From contig NZ_JAGSYG010000001.1 in NCBI RefSeq assembly GCF_025685655.1, positions 1-64,000 of the forward strand: a stretch of 64,000 nucleotides of DNA, written 5' to 3'. The position numbers and the translations under genes are program-made. Source of the stretch: Acidicapsa ligni. GTDB taxonomy: Bacteria > Acidobacteriota > Terriglobia > Terriglobales > Acidobacteriaceae. How positions within the stretch are numbered: position 1 is the stretch's first letter; each line of letters starts with the position of its first letter. This document shows, piece by piece, positions 35,936-45,450 of this stretch. The notes beneath the pieces were generated by a model, which had not been told where the DNA came from, ran no database searches, and saw only the letters and a program-made list of their open reading frames with translations.

Positions 35936-36424
35936 ATGTGGAAACCTAATCAGCCAGGAAATAATTCTCCGACCCCCACCCCAGAGCCCGCACGTCCAGC
36001 AGCTACACCCGCCCCAACCTACGAGCCACCAGCGCGTGCAGCGGCACCGACTGGCGATCAGGCAACGATCGGCAAAGGTCTAGTGATCAAGGGCGAAATC
36101 AGTGGCTCTGAGTCGCTCTTTGTTGACGGAAAAGTTGAAGGCACTATTAATCTCCCCGGTAACCGCGTCACTGTTGGCCGCAATGGCCAGGTAGCGGCAA
36201 ATATAACTTCACGTGAGATCGTCGTTCTGGGCAAAGTTCGCGGCAATGTTATCGCTACCGATCGCGTGGACATTCGCAGTGAAGGCGCACTTACAGGCGA
36301 TGTAACAGCGGCGCGCATCAGCATTGAAGACGGCGCGTTCTTCAAGGGCGGCATCGACATTCGCAAGCCGGATTCCAAGGCCGGTGCTCCCGCAACCTCT
36401 GCAGCAGAGCCGGTGAAAGCCTAA
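35936..36424 (+). CDS. Bactofilin (polymer-forming cytoskeletal protein)
   Basis: A 162-aa cytoskeletal protein. A Pro-rich N-terminal linker (about 1-40) precedes the right-handed beta-helix core, where repeats run as IGKGLVIKGEISGSESLFVDGKV, EGTINLPGNRVTVGRNGQV and TSREIVVLGKVRGNVIATDRV, followed by a short tail. Bactofilins polymerise without nucleotide and organise envelope enzymes. No M23 peptidase partner is adjacent; the M23 gene at 4798 is distant. A 12-bp hairpin follows at 36469-36496. Confidence 0.93.
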   Translation: MWKPNQPGNNSPTPTPEPARPAATPAPTYEPPARAAAPTGDQATIGKGLVIKGEISGSESLFVDGKVEGTINLPGNRVTVGRNGQVAANITSREIVVLGKVRGNVIATDRVDIRSEGALTGDVTAARISIEDGAFFKGGIDIRKPDSKAGAPATSAAEPVKA

Positions 36425-36468
36425 AAGCCTTCCCGCTGGATTGAAAACATCCGTTGTTGAGGCGCAGG

Positions 36469-36496
36469 TAAGAGCCATCGTGCGCGGTGGCTCTTA
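36469..36496 (+). terminator. Terminator downstream of the bactofilin gene
   Basis: Stem TAAGAGCCA (36469-36477) with TGGCTCTTA (36488-36496), extended inward by three pairs to a TGCG loop, and followed by a T-rich stretch at about 36497-36505. Confidence 0.75.
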
Positions 36497-36509
36497 TTGT
36501 GTTTTAGCC

Positions 36510-36542
36510 GCGTTTCAGCTGCATTTTAGCTGCATTTTAGAG
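36510..36542. repeat. 11-bp tandem repeats, three imperfect units
   Basis: Three adjoining units of the form GCATTTTAGCT (the first is GCGTTTCAGCT and the last ends GCATTTTAGAG) lie between the bactofilin terminator and the stop codon of murJ. Copy number could be variable. Confidence 0.6.
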
Positions 36543-36565
36543 ATGTCCCATTCTCGCCAGTCCGA

Positions 36566-38233
36566 CTAGCCAGCCCTGCGAACGAGTCCCAGGCGGGTCA
36601 GCGCCATTCTAGGCAGCGCAGAGCCGAGCCGGTCGAGCAGTCCTCCAGCGACCGCGAGCCAGATTGCGCCGCCGACGATGAGCTCTGCCAGATCGATCCA
36701 GCGGTTGTGTCCTGGCACCACTCTGCCGGCAGCAGTTACCGCCAGCCAGACGACGGCGCCGCCGATTGCTCCGGCGACGACACAGCGGCCAAGCTCCCGC
36801 ACGTCGATGCTGGCGAGGGATACCATGCGCCGCTGATGCAGCAGTACGGCCAGCGAAGCCGTCTGCAGGGCGATGCCGAGGTCAGAGGCTATCGCAAGAC
36901 CCATTGCGCCGTGGAAGTGGTAAAACGAGGCGTAAATGGGCAACGAAACCAGCGTAACGATAGTGCCCGCAACCATTGGGACCAGCGTGTTGCCTGCCGC
37001 GTAAAAGGCACGTGCGTAGATGGCCTGGGCCGACCAGAGAAATAACGAGATCGAAAAGACCGCGAAGAAGACTGCTGTCTGCGACGAGGCTGCGGAATCG
37101 AACTTGCCTCCGCGCAGAACGAGATCCACCAGTGCGGGGGCCAGGGCGATCATTCCTGAAGCAGCAAGTATCCCCATAGCCGCGACACGCGAGACGGAAT
37201 CGGCAACCTCTGTGGCGAATTCATAGCGCTTTTCCTGTGCCCAGAGGCGCGCGAAAAATGGCATGGATGCTGCGCCTGCGGCCTGCGCGAGAACGGCCAT
37301 CGGCGCGGTGAAGAGTTGCTTGGCGTAGTTCATGACGGAGACTGCACCGTCGGTCTTGGACGCAAAATGGGCGATGATCCAGTTATCCGCTGTAACCAGC
37401 GAGATGCCGACCATCAGCGGAATCGACAAGCGCACCCATTCTCGAAAGCCCTCGTCCTGCCAATCGAGGAGGGGGCGATACCGAGTTCCCACGCGCCACG
37501 CGCCTATGGCATTGAGAAGAAACGGTCCGACAAATGCCCCTGCGACCGTGCCGATGGCCACCGAAGATACGCCGATCTTTTTGTACAGCAAGACACCGCC
37601 GACGATCGTGCCGAGGTTATAGATCAACGGCGTCACAGCTTGAATGCTGAACTGCTTTCGAACCAATAAAACGGCGCCAAAAACACCGCCAGCGAAGAAG
37701 CATAACTGGGCTGGAAGGAGGATCCGCGTGAGGCTCACACACAATGCAGCCTTAACTTCATCGAAGCCGGGAAACCATGCGCGGATGAACCATGGAGCGA
37801 GCAATTCAGCTATGAGAATGGCGCCTGTAAGCACCAGGACCATCGTAGTGAGAATGACGGAGAGTGATCGTTCTCCCTGCGCTTCGCGGCCTGTGTCCCT
37901 GTATCGGGTGAGGATGGTCACGAAGGTGATGGAGGCTGCACCGCCGACGAGAAAATAGGAAATCATGTCGGGCAGCACGAACGCAGCGTTTAACGCATCC
38001 GCCTGCATGTCGCGGCCAAAGAGCAACGCAAAATACTTGACCCGCACCAGCCCCATAAGTCGCGAGAGTACAGCCGAAACCATCAGCAGCACCGTCGCGG
38101 TATAGGCGGTGTGGCTGTGCGATGGGCGCAGCATCCCCAGCACGCGTGCAAGACGCGACGGCGGCGAGGGACGCGGACCGACGGCGGGAGAGCCGATTTT
38201 GTCCTGTTGACTCGCTGGTGGGAGATTGCTCAC
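36566..38233 (-). CDS. murJ: Lipid II flippase MurJ/MviN
   Basis: MurJ moves lipid II across the inner membrane for peptidoglycan synthesis. The 555-aa protein has 14 predicted membrane segments starting at about residue 40 (AYTATVLLMVSAVLSRLMGLVRVKYF), with the MOP-superfamily pattern and the conserved Arg/Lys of the central cavity. GTG start (38233), no strong ribosome binding site. The Pro-rich N-terminus (residues 1-35) is longer than usual. Confidence 0.93.
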   Translation of the reverse strand: MSNLPPASQQDKIGSPAVGPRPSPPSRLARVLGMLRPSHSHTAYTATVLLMVSAVLSRLMGLVRVKYFALLFGRDMQADALNAAFVLPDMISYFLVGGAASITFVTILTRYRDTGREAQGERSLSVILTTMVLVLTGAILIAELLAPWFIRAWFPGFDEVKAALCVSLTRILLPAQLCFFAGGVFGAVLLVRKQFSIQAVTPLIYNLGTIVGGVLLYKKIGVSSVAIGTVAGAFVGPFLLNAIGAWRVGTRYRPLLDWQDEGFREWVRLSIPLMVGISLVTADNWIIAHFASKTDGAVSVMNYAKQLFTAPMAVLAQAAGAASMPFFARLWAQEKRYEFATEVADSVSRVAAMGILAASGMIALAPALVDLVLRGGKFDSAASSQTAVFFAVFSISLFLWSAQAIYARAFYAAGNTLVPMVAGTIVTLVSLPIYASFYHFHGAMGLAIASDLGIALQTASLAVLLHQRRMVSLASIDVRELGRCVVAGAIGGAVVWLAVTAAGRVVPGHNRWIDLAELIVGGAIWLAVAGGLLDRLGSALPRMALTRLGLVRRAG

Positions 38234-38415
38234 AGGCTCGATTTTACAGGGGTTGTTGTTTGCCGAGATTTACATTGCACCGTGCTTTTCGCGGGGGAAG
38301 TTGCCGGTTAAGGTTCGTGCGGCCTTTTGCCCGATTTGGATTTGCCCTACGGACACATGGGCCAGCTTCAGTGCACAATGGCTGTGCGTGTATGGTTGTG
38401 AAAACGGAGCTTTGA

Positions 38416-40563
38416 ATGCGTATCCTGCTGGCTGCTTTTGCCCTATTATCCGGATCGGTCCTAATGTCTAATCCTGTCTATGCCCAGAACATTCACGGCG
38501 GCGATCACATCACGCTGCCTCCGCCGCCTGCCACGGAAAAAGTGCCGGTGGTCGATGACTACTTTGGCACCAAGGTCACGGATAACTATCGCTGGCTTGA
38601 AGATGCGAAAAGCGCTGAGACGCGTGCTTTTCTCGACAAGCAGATGGCGTACACCGACCACTACCTGAAGCAGGCGAAGGTGCGGCCAGAGATTGCCGAC
38701 AGCCTCGATGCGCTGATCCATGTCACGAGCTGGTTCACGCCTGTACAGCGCGGGGACAACTTTTTCTTTTCGAAGCGGCTTTCGAGTGAGGAACAGGCTT
38801 CTATCTACGTGCGACATGGCTGGCTGGGCGTGAAGGGCGCTGCGCCCAAAGAGGAGCGATTGGTTGATCCGGCCACGCTCAGTCGCGATCCGAATACGTC
38901 TGTCTCTCTGTCGGGCATATCGGAAGACGGAACGCTGATGGTGTATGGCGCACGCCAGGGCGGTGCAGACGAGCAGGAGATTCATTTCCTCAACGTGAAA
39001 ACGCGCAAGCTGCTGGAAGATACGTTGCCTCCAGCACGCTATAACAGTGTGGACCTGGCGCATGATCTTGGTGGCGTGTATTACTCCCGATTTACGCACA
39101 CGGGATCGCTGGTCTACTTTCACAAATTTGGTACTCGCCCGAGCGCGGACACGTTGCTGTTTGGCAATGAATTTCGTGGCGAGCCGCTGGGCGAAATGGA
39201 CCTTATCTCCGCAGATGTAACCGAGGATGGTCACTATCTCGAACTCCAGATCAGCCGCGGTGTTCCTGCCCGGCGCGAAGATATTGTCTTTCGCGATCTG
39301 CGCAAGCCGGGTGCTCCGTTTGAGGTGCTGGTGTGGGGATTCGACTCGAGATTTTCGTCGATGTATGCGCACGGTGACTGGTATGTTCGCACCGACTACA
39401 ACGCGCCGAATGGCCGCATTCTAAAGGCGAATCCAGGTGTTGCTCCAGAGGCATGGGAGACGGTTGTTCCCGAGGGCGCGAATGTCATCGACGACGCGAG
39501 CATTGTTGGCAATAAGCTGTTCATTCATCGACTGCATGATGTGAAATCCGAGACCGGTATTTACACGCTGCAAGGCAAGGCCGCGGGAACGATTGCTTAC
39601 TCGGGCATAGGTTCCGCTTCAGGACTCAGCGGTGAAGTGACCGATCGTTATGGCTTCTATAGTTTTCAGTCGTTCATCCAGCCGCCAACGATTTATCGCT
39701 ACGACACGATGACCGGCAAGCAGGAGGTCTTTGCGCAGCCGAAGACTCCCTTTGAATCGGATCAATATGAGTTGAAACAGGTCTTCTACCAGTCCAAGGA
39801 TGGCACTCGCATCCCCATGTTTATTGCGGGTAAAAAAGGACTGCAGATGGATGGATCGCGGCGGTTGTTGATGACCGGGTATGGCGGTTTTAATCTCAGC
39901 GAAACTGCGGAATGGAATCCACTGTTTGCCGCATGGATGGAGCAGGGAGGCTGGTTTGCGCTGCCAAATCTGCGTGCGGGCGGCGAGTACGGAGAGTCGT
40001 GGCATAAGCAGGGAATGTTTGAAAAGAAGCAGAATGTCTTCGATGATTTTTACTCTGCGGCGGAATATCTGATCACCAATCACTACACTTCGTCGGCACA
40101 TTTTGCCATCACCGGGCGCTCGAATGGCGGTCTGTTGATGGGCGCGGCAATGACGCAGCGGCCTGATCTCTTTGGCGCGATCTGGTGCGGCTATCCTCTG
40201 CTGGATATGCTGCGCTATCAGAAGTTTTTGCTGGGGCGCCTGTGGACAACGGAGTACGGCTCCGCAGAGAACGAAAAGCAATTCGCCTATATCGAAAAGT
40301 ATTCGCCTTATCAGAACGTCGAGCAGGGTAAGGCTTATCCAGCGATCATGTTCTTCACCGGGGACAGCGATACACGCGTCGATCCGCTGCACGCGCGAAA
40401 GATGACTCCGATGATGCAGGCTGCGAGTTCGAGCGGACGACCCATTCTGCTGCACTACAGCCTCAAGAGCGGGCATAGCGCTGGAGTATCCGCTGCGCAA
40501 TTGATTGACGATTATGCGGATCAACTGGCGTTTCTATGGACTGAGACAGGCGGCGGCAAGTAA
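38416..40563 (+). CDS. Exported prolyl oligopeptidase (S9A)
   Basis: A 715-aa serine peptidase that cuts short peptides after proline. A signal peptide (about 1-23, ending VYAQ) exports it to the periplasm. An N-terminal seven-blade propeller (about 75-440) gates the alpha/beta-hydrolase domain with S569 in GRSNGG, an Asp near 652 (GDSDTRVDP) and H687 (SGHSAG). GGAG precedes the ATG. It is monocistronic. Confidence 0.94.
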   Translation: MRILLAAFALLSGSVLMSNPVYAQNIHGGDHITLPPPPATEKVPVVDDYFGTKVTDNYRWLEDAKSAETRAFLDKQMAYTDHYLKQAKVRPEIADSLDALIHVTSWFTPVQRGDNFFFSKRLSSEEQASIYVRHGWLGVKGAAPKEERLVDPATLSRDPNTSVSLSGISEDGTLMVYGARQGGADEQEIHFLNVKTRKLLEDTLPPARYNSVDLAHDLGGVYYSRFTHTGSLVYFHKFGTRPSADTLLFGNEFRGEPLGEMDLISADVTEDGHYLELQISRGVPARREDIVFRDLRKPGAPFEVLVWGFDSRFSSMYAHGDWYVRTDYNAPNGRILKANPGVAPEAWETVVPEGANVIDDASIVGNKLFIHRLHDVKSETGIYTLQGKAAGTIAYSGIGSASGLSGEVTDRYGFYSFQSFIQPPTIYRYDTMTGKQEVFAQPKTPFESDQYELKQVFYQSKDGTRIPMFIAGKKGLQMDGSRRLLMTGYGGFNLSETAEWNPLFAAWMEQGGWFALPNLRAGGEYGESWHKQGMFEKKQNVFDDFYSAAEYLITNHYTSSAHFAITGRSNGGLLMGAAMTQRPDLFGAIWCGYPLLDMLRYQKFLLGRLWTTEYGSAENEKQFAYIEKYSPYQNVEQGKAYPAIMFFTGDSDTRVDPLHARKMTPMMQAASSSGRPILLHYSLKSGHSAGVSAAQLIDDYADQLAFLWTETGGGK

Positions 40564-40707
40564 GGTCTAGTAACTTCAGGTGCGAAAAAGCAACCACCTG
40601 TTCCCGAAAGCGGAGAAGCCAGTCGACGTTCGTTATCGGGAAAGAGATAGATTGCGCAATTGCTTTTTGCCTCATGGTTGCAGGAGTCGAGGGGCTATCC
40701 TGCGGCC

Positions 40708-41688
40708 ATGCGTCGAACTGTAGCGGCATCCGATCCTCCCCTTGAGAACTTCTCCAGTTTGCTGGAGAGGCTGGCCCAGCGAGTGAACACGTTGGAGGAT
40801 GAGGGCAATCTCGAAGACAATTTCGAGGGCCGACTCGACGGCAAGCTGGGCACCGCCGGGACACGTGTCTCTACGCCTGCGTTGCGTTCCTCCTCTGGCA
40901 CCCGATTGAAGCCGATAGATCCTCTGCCGACGAGCGAGCGGCAACGGAAGCAGGAGGGGATATCCCTCAGCTACGAACAGGCGCTGCGAGCCCATTCGCG
41001 ATATCGCCCCACTTCTGATTCGATCCTTCCAGTGAATTCAACTGCTGCTGCCGGTACGATGCGTTCGCAGCATTCGCAGGCCAGAAACGAGACGCAGCCG
41101 GTGGGGAAAGCTTCCCCAGCGCCCCAGCCATTGCAGGCAGGAAAAAGAGGGGTGAAGAAGCAGACCAAAACCGCGAAATACAAGACTGGAAGACGTATAG
41201 CCGGATCCGATCCGTCGCCTCTGGCTCAACCAAAAGGCCGCGCTGATAAATGGAGCACGATGGCGAGCAAAACAGCGGCCAAGACTGCGATCAAAACAGC
41301 GAGCAAGACAGCCGAGCCGGCTGAAATCGTGCGTGCCGAGCGCGAGCTTGCGGTGATACGGTCTGCGGATAATCGCATGCAGACTCAACGGACTACTGCG
41401 GTTTCTGCACGGCTTAGTCTTGAGGAGTCTATCCGTTTGCGAAGCCGTGCGGCAGAATCAGGAATGTCGGTACCGGCATATTTGCGATCGTGCGTGTTGG
41501 AGGCAGACGAACTGCGGACCCAGGTGAAACAGGCGCTGATTGCAATGCGCGCTCAGTCACTGGAATCCGCACCGCGACAGTTGGCGACCCCACCAGTCGC
41601 GCAGGGAAATGCTGGTCCGGGGAGGCTCTTGTTCAAGTTTGCAGCCTTCTTTTTCGGTGACCGAAATCTGCTTCGACGCAGTGCGTGA
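40708..41688 (+). CDS. Basic protein with putative ribbon-helix-helix C-terminus
   Basis: A 326-aa protein. The first two thirds are low-complexity: Ser/Ala/Lys/Thr-rich, with KTAAKTAIKTASKTA (about 195-215). The C-terminal 120 residues contain a RHH-like segment (ARLSLEESIRLRSRAAESGMSVPAYLRSCVLEAD), typical of CopG/MobC-type DNA-binding helices, then a Gly/Pro-rich end with hydrophobic LLFKFAAFFFG. The start is taken at the ATG at 40708; the frame opens at 40660. It could bind DNA in a nucleoid or plasmid-partition role. No mobilisation genes are near. Confidence 0.6.
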   Translation: MRRTVAASDPPLENFSSLLERLAQRVNTLEDEGNLEDNFEGRLDGKLGTAGTRVSTPALRSSSGTRLKPIDPLPTSERQRKQEGISLSYEQALRAHSRYRPTSDSILPVNSTAAAGTMRSQHSQARNETQPVGKASPAPQPLQAGKRGVKKQTKTAKYKTGRRIAGSDPSPLAQPKGRADKWSTMASKTAAKTAIKTASKTAEPAEIVRAERELAVIRSADNRMQTQRTTAVSARLSLEESIRLRSRAAESGMSVPAYLRSCVLEADELRTQVKQALIAMRAQSLESAPRQLATPPVAQGNAGPGRLLFKFAAFFFGDRNLLRRSA

Positions 41689-41802
41689 CTTGAACTCATA
41701 AATGCGTATGCAAGGTGTTTCGGGCAGAGATATGCGAGGAAATGCCCACAGGGGGCAACTTCTATTTGCAGAATTTATTTATGGATAGTTAGAAAAGTTA
41801 AT

Positions 41803-41854
41803 CCGTTTCAGTCCGCCTGGCCCAGGTGGACTGAGATCAGGCGGACTGAAACGG
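41803..41854. terminator. Three-arm inverted repeat at the end of the EPS operon
   Basis: Arms CCGTTTCAGTCCGCCTG (41803-41819) and CAGGCGGACTGAAACGG (41838-41854) match perfectly over 17 bp. Between them, CCAGGTGGACTG (41822-41833) is a third, near-identical copy able to pair with the first arm instead. It lies 12 nt past the stop of the tyrosine autokinase gene (minus) and after the stop of the basic protein gene (plus), and likely ends both. Confidence 0.78.
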
Positions 41855-41866
41855 GAAACAGCGTAT

Positions 41867-44050
41867 TTATTTTTTAGACACCACTGTGGCGCTTCCGGAG
41901 CCATAGTAGCTGCCGCTACCGCCGTAGCCTTTACCCCCATAATACTTTCGGTAATTGCCATAGCCACCGTAGTAGGTGTCCGAGTGCGGCAGGGCGTTGA
42001 CGACTATGCCGGTTTGCTTTCCAGGATATTTAGCCAGATCCTGGCGAATCCTGCGCAAGGCTCGCTTTTGTGCAACACCGATGCGAACAACGATGAGCAG
42101 AGTATCGCAGTGGGAGGCGACGATCAGCGCGTCCGTGACCAGCAAGACGGGCGGCGTATCGATCAGGACATAGTCGTAATGATCACGAGCCCATGTCAGC
42201 AGCTCTTCCAGACGCCCCTGCCCGAGCAGCTCAGAGGGGAATGGCGGAACCTCTTGCACCGTGATCACGTCGAGCCCGGTCACTTCCGGTACCTTCTGGA
42301 TGCACTCTTCCGGAAAGACGGTCGTATCGCTTAGGAAACGGCTCAATCCTGGCTGATCCGTGGCGGGCAGCTTGAGTCTCTGCGCGATCGTAGGCTTGCG
42401 CAGATCGGCGTCGATCAGCAGAACGCGCTTGGACTGCGTCGCCAGAACTACCGCCAGGTTTAGAGAAGTTGTGGACTTTCCTTCACCCGGTCCGCAACTG
42501 GTCAGTGAGATGACGCGATGCTTCTGGCTGACAGGCATGAGCGTTATGGCCGTTCGCAGAAGACGGTAGGCCTCGGTGCCTGCCGAGCGTGGCGCGAGCA
42601 GCGTCACGAGAGGCAGAATCTCGTCCGAGATGCGCATTTCCGCCAGATCTTCTTTGTACTCCGGAACGGAAGCGAGAATCGGAAGAGGCAGAGCGTCTTC
42701 GATCTGATCGACAGTCTGCACTGTATCGCTGTTCATCACGATAATTCCGACGATCAGCAGTGCAACGAGGAGGCCTGCGGCTGTACCCGCCATAGCATCG
42801 ACACGCACGTTGGGATAGGATTTGATGCCCGGAACCTGCGCCGTGGAGAAGCGATTCAGCTCCTGCGACTGCATGCCGGCCTGAATGGCGCCTGTTCCCA
42901 TTGCCGTGAGGAGCACGTTATAGAGAGTCTGATCGCTGATGTACTGAGCTTTCAAAATCTCGTAGCGGACGGTGTCCGGTGCTCGTCCTTCGGATTCCTT
43001 CTGCAATGTCTGAAGGCGATCCGAAATGCTCTGCTCAGATTTCTGCGCACGCTCCAGGTTTTCGGCAGCGCCCTTGAGCGCTTTGGAACGAATATCGAGC
43101 TGGCTGCGCTTAAGGCTGGCAAGTTGAGCCTGGGCTTGCTGGAGGGGTTGATAGTTCGGCCCGTATTTGTCTTCCAGAGCTGAGACCTGGGCTTCTGTGG
43201 AAGCGATTTCCGACTGGATTCCATTCAATGCGCCAGCTCCCGGCACATCGGAGGAGATGCTCGCGTCGGGATGGTTGACCATGTTCTGGTATTCCGCTTG
43301 CGCGATAAACCGGTCGCCCTGGACTTTAACCCGCTCTGAGAGCAAGCCGGTCATTTCGCTCAACAGGAGACTGGAATCAGAGGTTGCGCTCTGAGCAAGG
43401 ATTCCGAGCTTGGCCTCAGCATTCAAGAGGTCATTTTGCTCGGTTTGAATCTTACCTTTGAGTGCATCCGTCTGGGTGGTCATGTACCCGGTGATGTCTT
43501 TGGTGCTGCGATATCGCTGCTCGAAACTCTCCTCGAGATATGTATCGACGAGCGTGTTGACGACAACTGCGGCGAGCGCGGGGCTTCTGCTGCGAAATTT
43601 GATCGACAGCAGTTCCGACTTTGGCACCTGCGAGACGCTCAGCGAGGCTTCAAACCTCTGGACGAGCTGATCGCGCTGCACTGGATTTTCGAGATCTGCC
43701 GGGGTTGGTCCGTTGAAGATGAGGTTCTTCTGCAGACCCAGCTTGCGCATGGTCAGCACGGCCACGTTGGGATTCTGAAACCCGATAATCTGGGTCATCA
43801 TCTTCAGTCCATACTCATCGCTTGGTCCGCCAGATCCAATGCTGATGGAGCTGTGCTGGTCGAGATGGACAAAGGTTTCCGCATCATACTGAGGAGTTTG
43901 AAACTTCGCCCAGATCGTCGCCAATGTCCCGCCAAGAAGTGCCAAGCCGAGCAGATACACGCCGTACTTACGCATTATGCGCGTAATATCTGAAATGTTA
44001 ATCGAGCTCTCGGAGAGTTTATTCGTTGTCGATTGGGGATTTGTCGTCAC
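41867..44050 (-). CDS. Exopolysaccharide tyrosine autokinase (Wzz/BY-kinase)
   Basis: A 727-aa inner-membrane protein controlling polysaccharide chain length and export. An N-terminal Wzz domain has two membrane helices (about 30-50 and 435-460) around a periplasmic coiled-coil. The cytoplasmic BY-kinase has Walker A (GPGEGKST, near 514-522), Walker A' (RVLLIDADLRKP) and Walker B (DYVLIDTPPVLLV). The C-terminal tail (about 695-722) is Tyr/Gly-rich, the autophosphorylation cluster. GTG start overlaps the upstream gene's TGA by GTGA. It is the last gene of the operon. Confidence 0.95.
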   Translation of the reverse strand: MTTNPQSTTNKLSESSINISDITRIMRKYGVYLLGLALLGGTLATIWAKFQTPQYDAETFVHLDQHSSISIGSGGPSDEYGLKMMTQIIGFQNPNVAVLTMRKLGLQKNLIFNGPTPADLENPVQRDQLVQRFEASLSVSQVPKSELLSIKFRSRSPALAAVVVNTLVDTYLEESFEQRYRSTKDITGYMTTQTDALKGKIQTEQNDLLNAEAKLGILAQSATSDSSLLLSEMTGLLSERVKVQGDRFIAQAEYQNMVNHPDASISSDVPGAGALNGIQSEIASTEAQVSALEDKYGPNYQPLQQAQAQLASLKRSQLDIRSKALKGAAENLERAQKSEQSISDRLQTLQKESEGRAPDTVRYEILKAQYISDQTLYNVLLTAMGTGAIQAGMQSQELNRFSTAQVPGIKSYPNVRVDAMAGTAAGLLVALLIVGIIVMNSDTVQTVDQIEDALPLPILASVPEYKEDLAEMRISDEILPLVTLLAPRSAGTEAYRLLRTAITLMPVSQKHRVISLTSCGPGEGKSTTSLNLAVVLATQSKRVLLIDADLRKPTIAQRLKLPATDQPGLSRFLSDTTVFPEECIQKVPEVTGLDVITVQEVPPFPSELLGQGRLEELLTWARDHYDYVLIDTPPVLLVTDALIVASHCDTLLIVVRIGVAQKRALRRIRQDLAKYPGKQTGIVVNALPHSDTYYGGYGNYRKYYGGKGYGGSGSYYGSGSATVVSKK

Positions 44051-45420
44051 GCAGACCTCATCAAAAATTCATCAGCCACAGTATCCTGGCTGGTGTTGTC
44101 AGGGTAAAAATAAGCACCCAGAATAAAGGAGTAACCAATCATGACCTGAGTACAACTCATGGTTGCATTCCTGGTCAGATCGGATTGGTACGTTTGAAGT
44201 AAAAGGAAGAATGAGAGCGGTAACACATGCGGCGAAGAGCCTGTACGAACAATGCGAATGGCCAGAAACACCATCCCAAAGGCAAAACAGATTCGGAGCA
44301 ATACGTAGGTCAAGCCTACAGGCGTACCTAACTCCATCACATTACGAATGATATCTGTTTCCGAAAGCTGATACGTAAAGCTGTACGAATCCGCATTGCC
44401 TGAGTGAGAGGCATCCACACCCATGCCAACTCCAGCACCGATCAAGCTGAATTTGGGATCTGTTGCGAATCCGATAAACCCATCCAGCACACGCTTTTTG
44501 CCATCCTCAACGTATTGGTCGCCGGTAAATCGATCGGCAATGATATTGAACTCTGCCGGCGAAATTACATAGGTCATCCCGGCGGTCACGGGTAACAAAA
44601 GACAGATGCCTGCGACTGCCAGAATTGCGCGGGTAGAACCAAGAATGATCGCGCCCAGCATAGCTCCAAGCAGATCGAGGCCTGCCATGACGATCACACC
44701 TCGCGAGCCGGAGACGAGATGGCATAGATTTACCGCAACGGTGCATATGATCAGCACCCACGTTTTCTGCACGGATCGCCTATGACGGGGCAGGAGCCAC
44801 TCTCCCAGGCAGAGAGCGACCGCCATGGCCACCCACAGGCCATAAAACGTTCCGAAGTTGAATGTTCCGGAAACGCGAGCGACCTCTGAACCAGGGAGAC
44901 CGAAGGCCTCGCCCTGGGATGTTCTATTGACCCATGCGCCTGTTGGCGATTTGGCTTGCGCGACCGCCAGCAAGCACATGGGGATACTGAGCATCAGGTT
45001 CCACCAGACAAAATTTTTCCGATGTTTTGCTGTAAGGCAGGCGGGAAAAACCAGCAGCATCGGGATATAGAGCAGGTAGTTATGAAGGCCAACAAGAGCA
45101 ACAAAAACAGGAAGTCCGGGGACAACAATCTGAACTAATGCCTGCAGGATGATCATCACGCTCAGCACGATGACGACGAGCATCAGATAGGTCCGCATGA
45201 AGAGGCCCGACCAGATGGCATACGCATATGACATCAGAATCGGAATATCCTGCAGCAGGTACAACGCTGTTACGCCGGGGAAAATCCATTTTCGGATAGC
45301 GCCGGTGAAGACGATAGTCCAAAATGAGGCAAAAAAAAGGCCCGCGAGGATGCGGACCGACCGGATTTCATCCGGTTGGTCCATCGATACCTCTGTCACA
45401 TATTGGAGGGCAGTTGCCAC
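44047..45420 (-). CDS. O-antigen polymerase/ligase-like membrane protein
   Basis: A 457-aa polytopic protein with about 11-12 membrane segments and a large periplasmic loop (about 285-345, FTGDQYVEDGKKRVLDGFIG). This topology fits Wzy/WaaL-type enzymes that polymerise or ligate polysaccharide units. The stop codon overlaps the next gene's GTG. The start could be ATG 45420 or the ATG 12 codons later (MDQPDEIRS). No glycosyltransferases flank it. Confidence 0.75.
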   Translation of the reverse strand: MATALQYVTEVSMDQPDEIRSVRILAGLFFASFWTIVFTGAIRKWIFPGVTALYLLQDIPILMSYAYAIWSGLFMRTYLMLVVIVLSVMIILQALVQIVVPGLPVFVALVGLHNYLLYIPMLLVFPACLTAKHRKNFVWWNLMLSIPMCLLAVAQAKSPTGAWVNRTSQGEAFGLPGSEVARVSGTFNFGTFYGLWVAMAVALCLGEWLLPRHRRSVQKTWVLIICTVAVNLCHLVSGSRGVIVMAGLDLLGAMLGAIILGSTRAILAVAGICLLLPVTAGMTYVISPAEFNIIADRFTGDQYVEDGKKRVLDGFIGFATDPKFSLIGAGVGMGVDASHSGNADSYSFTYQLSETDIIRNVMELGTPVGLTYVLLRICFAFGMVFLAIRIVRTGSSPHVLPLSFFLLLQTYQSDLTRNATMSCTQVMIGYSFILGAYFYPDNTSQDTVADEFLMRSA

Positions 45421-45450
45421 TGATCAACCGTTTCCTTGCAACCGGGCAGT

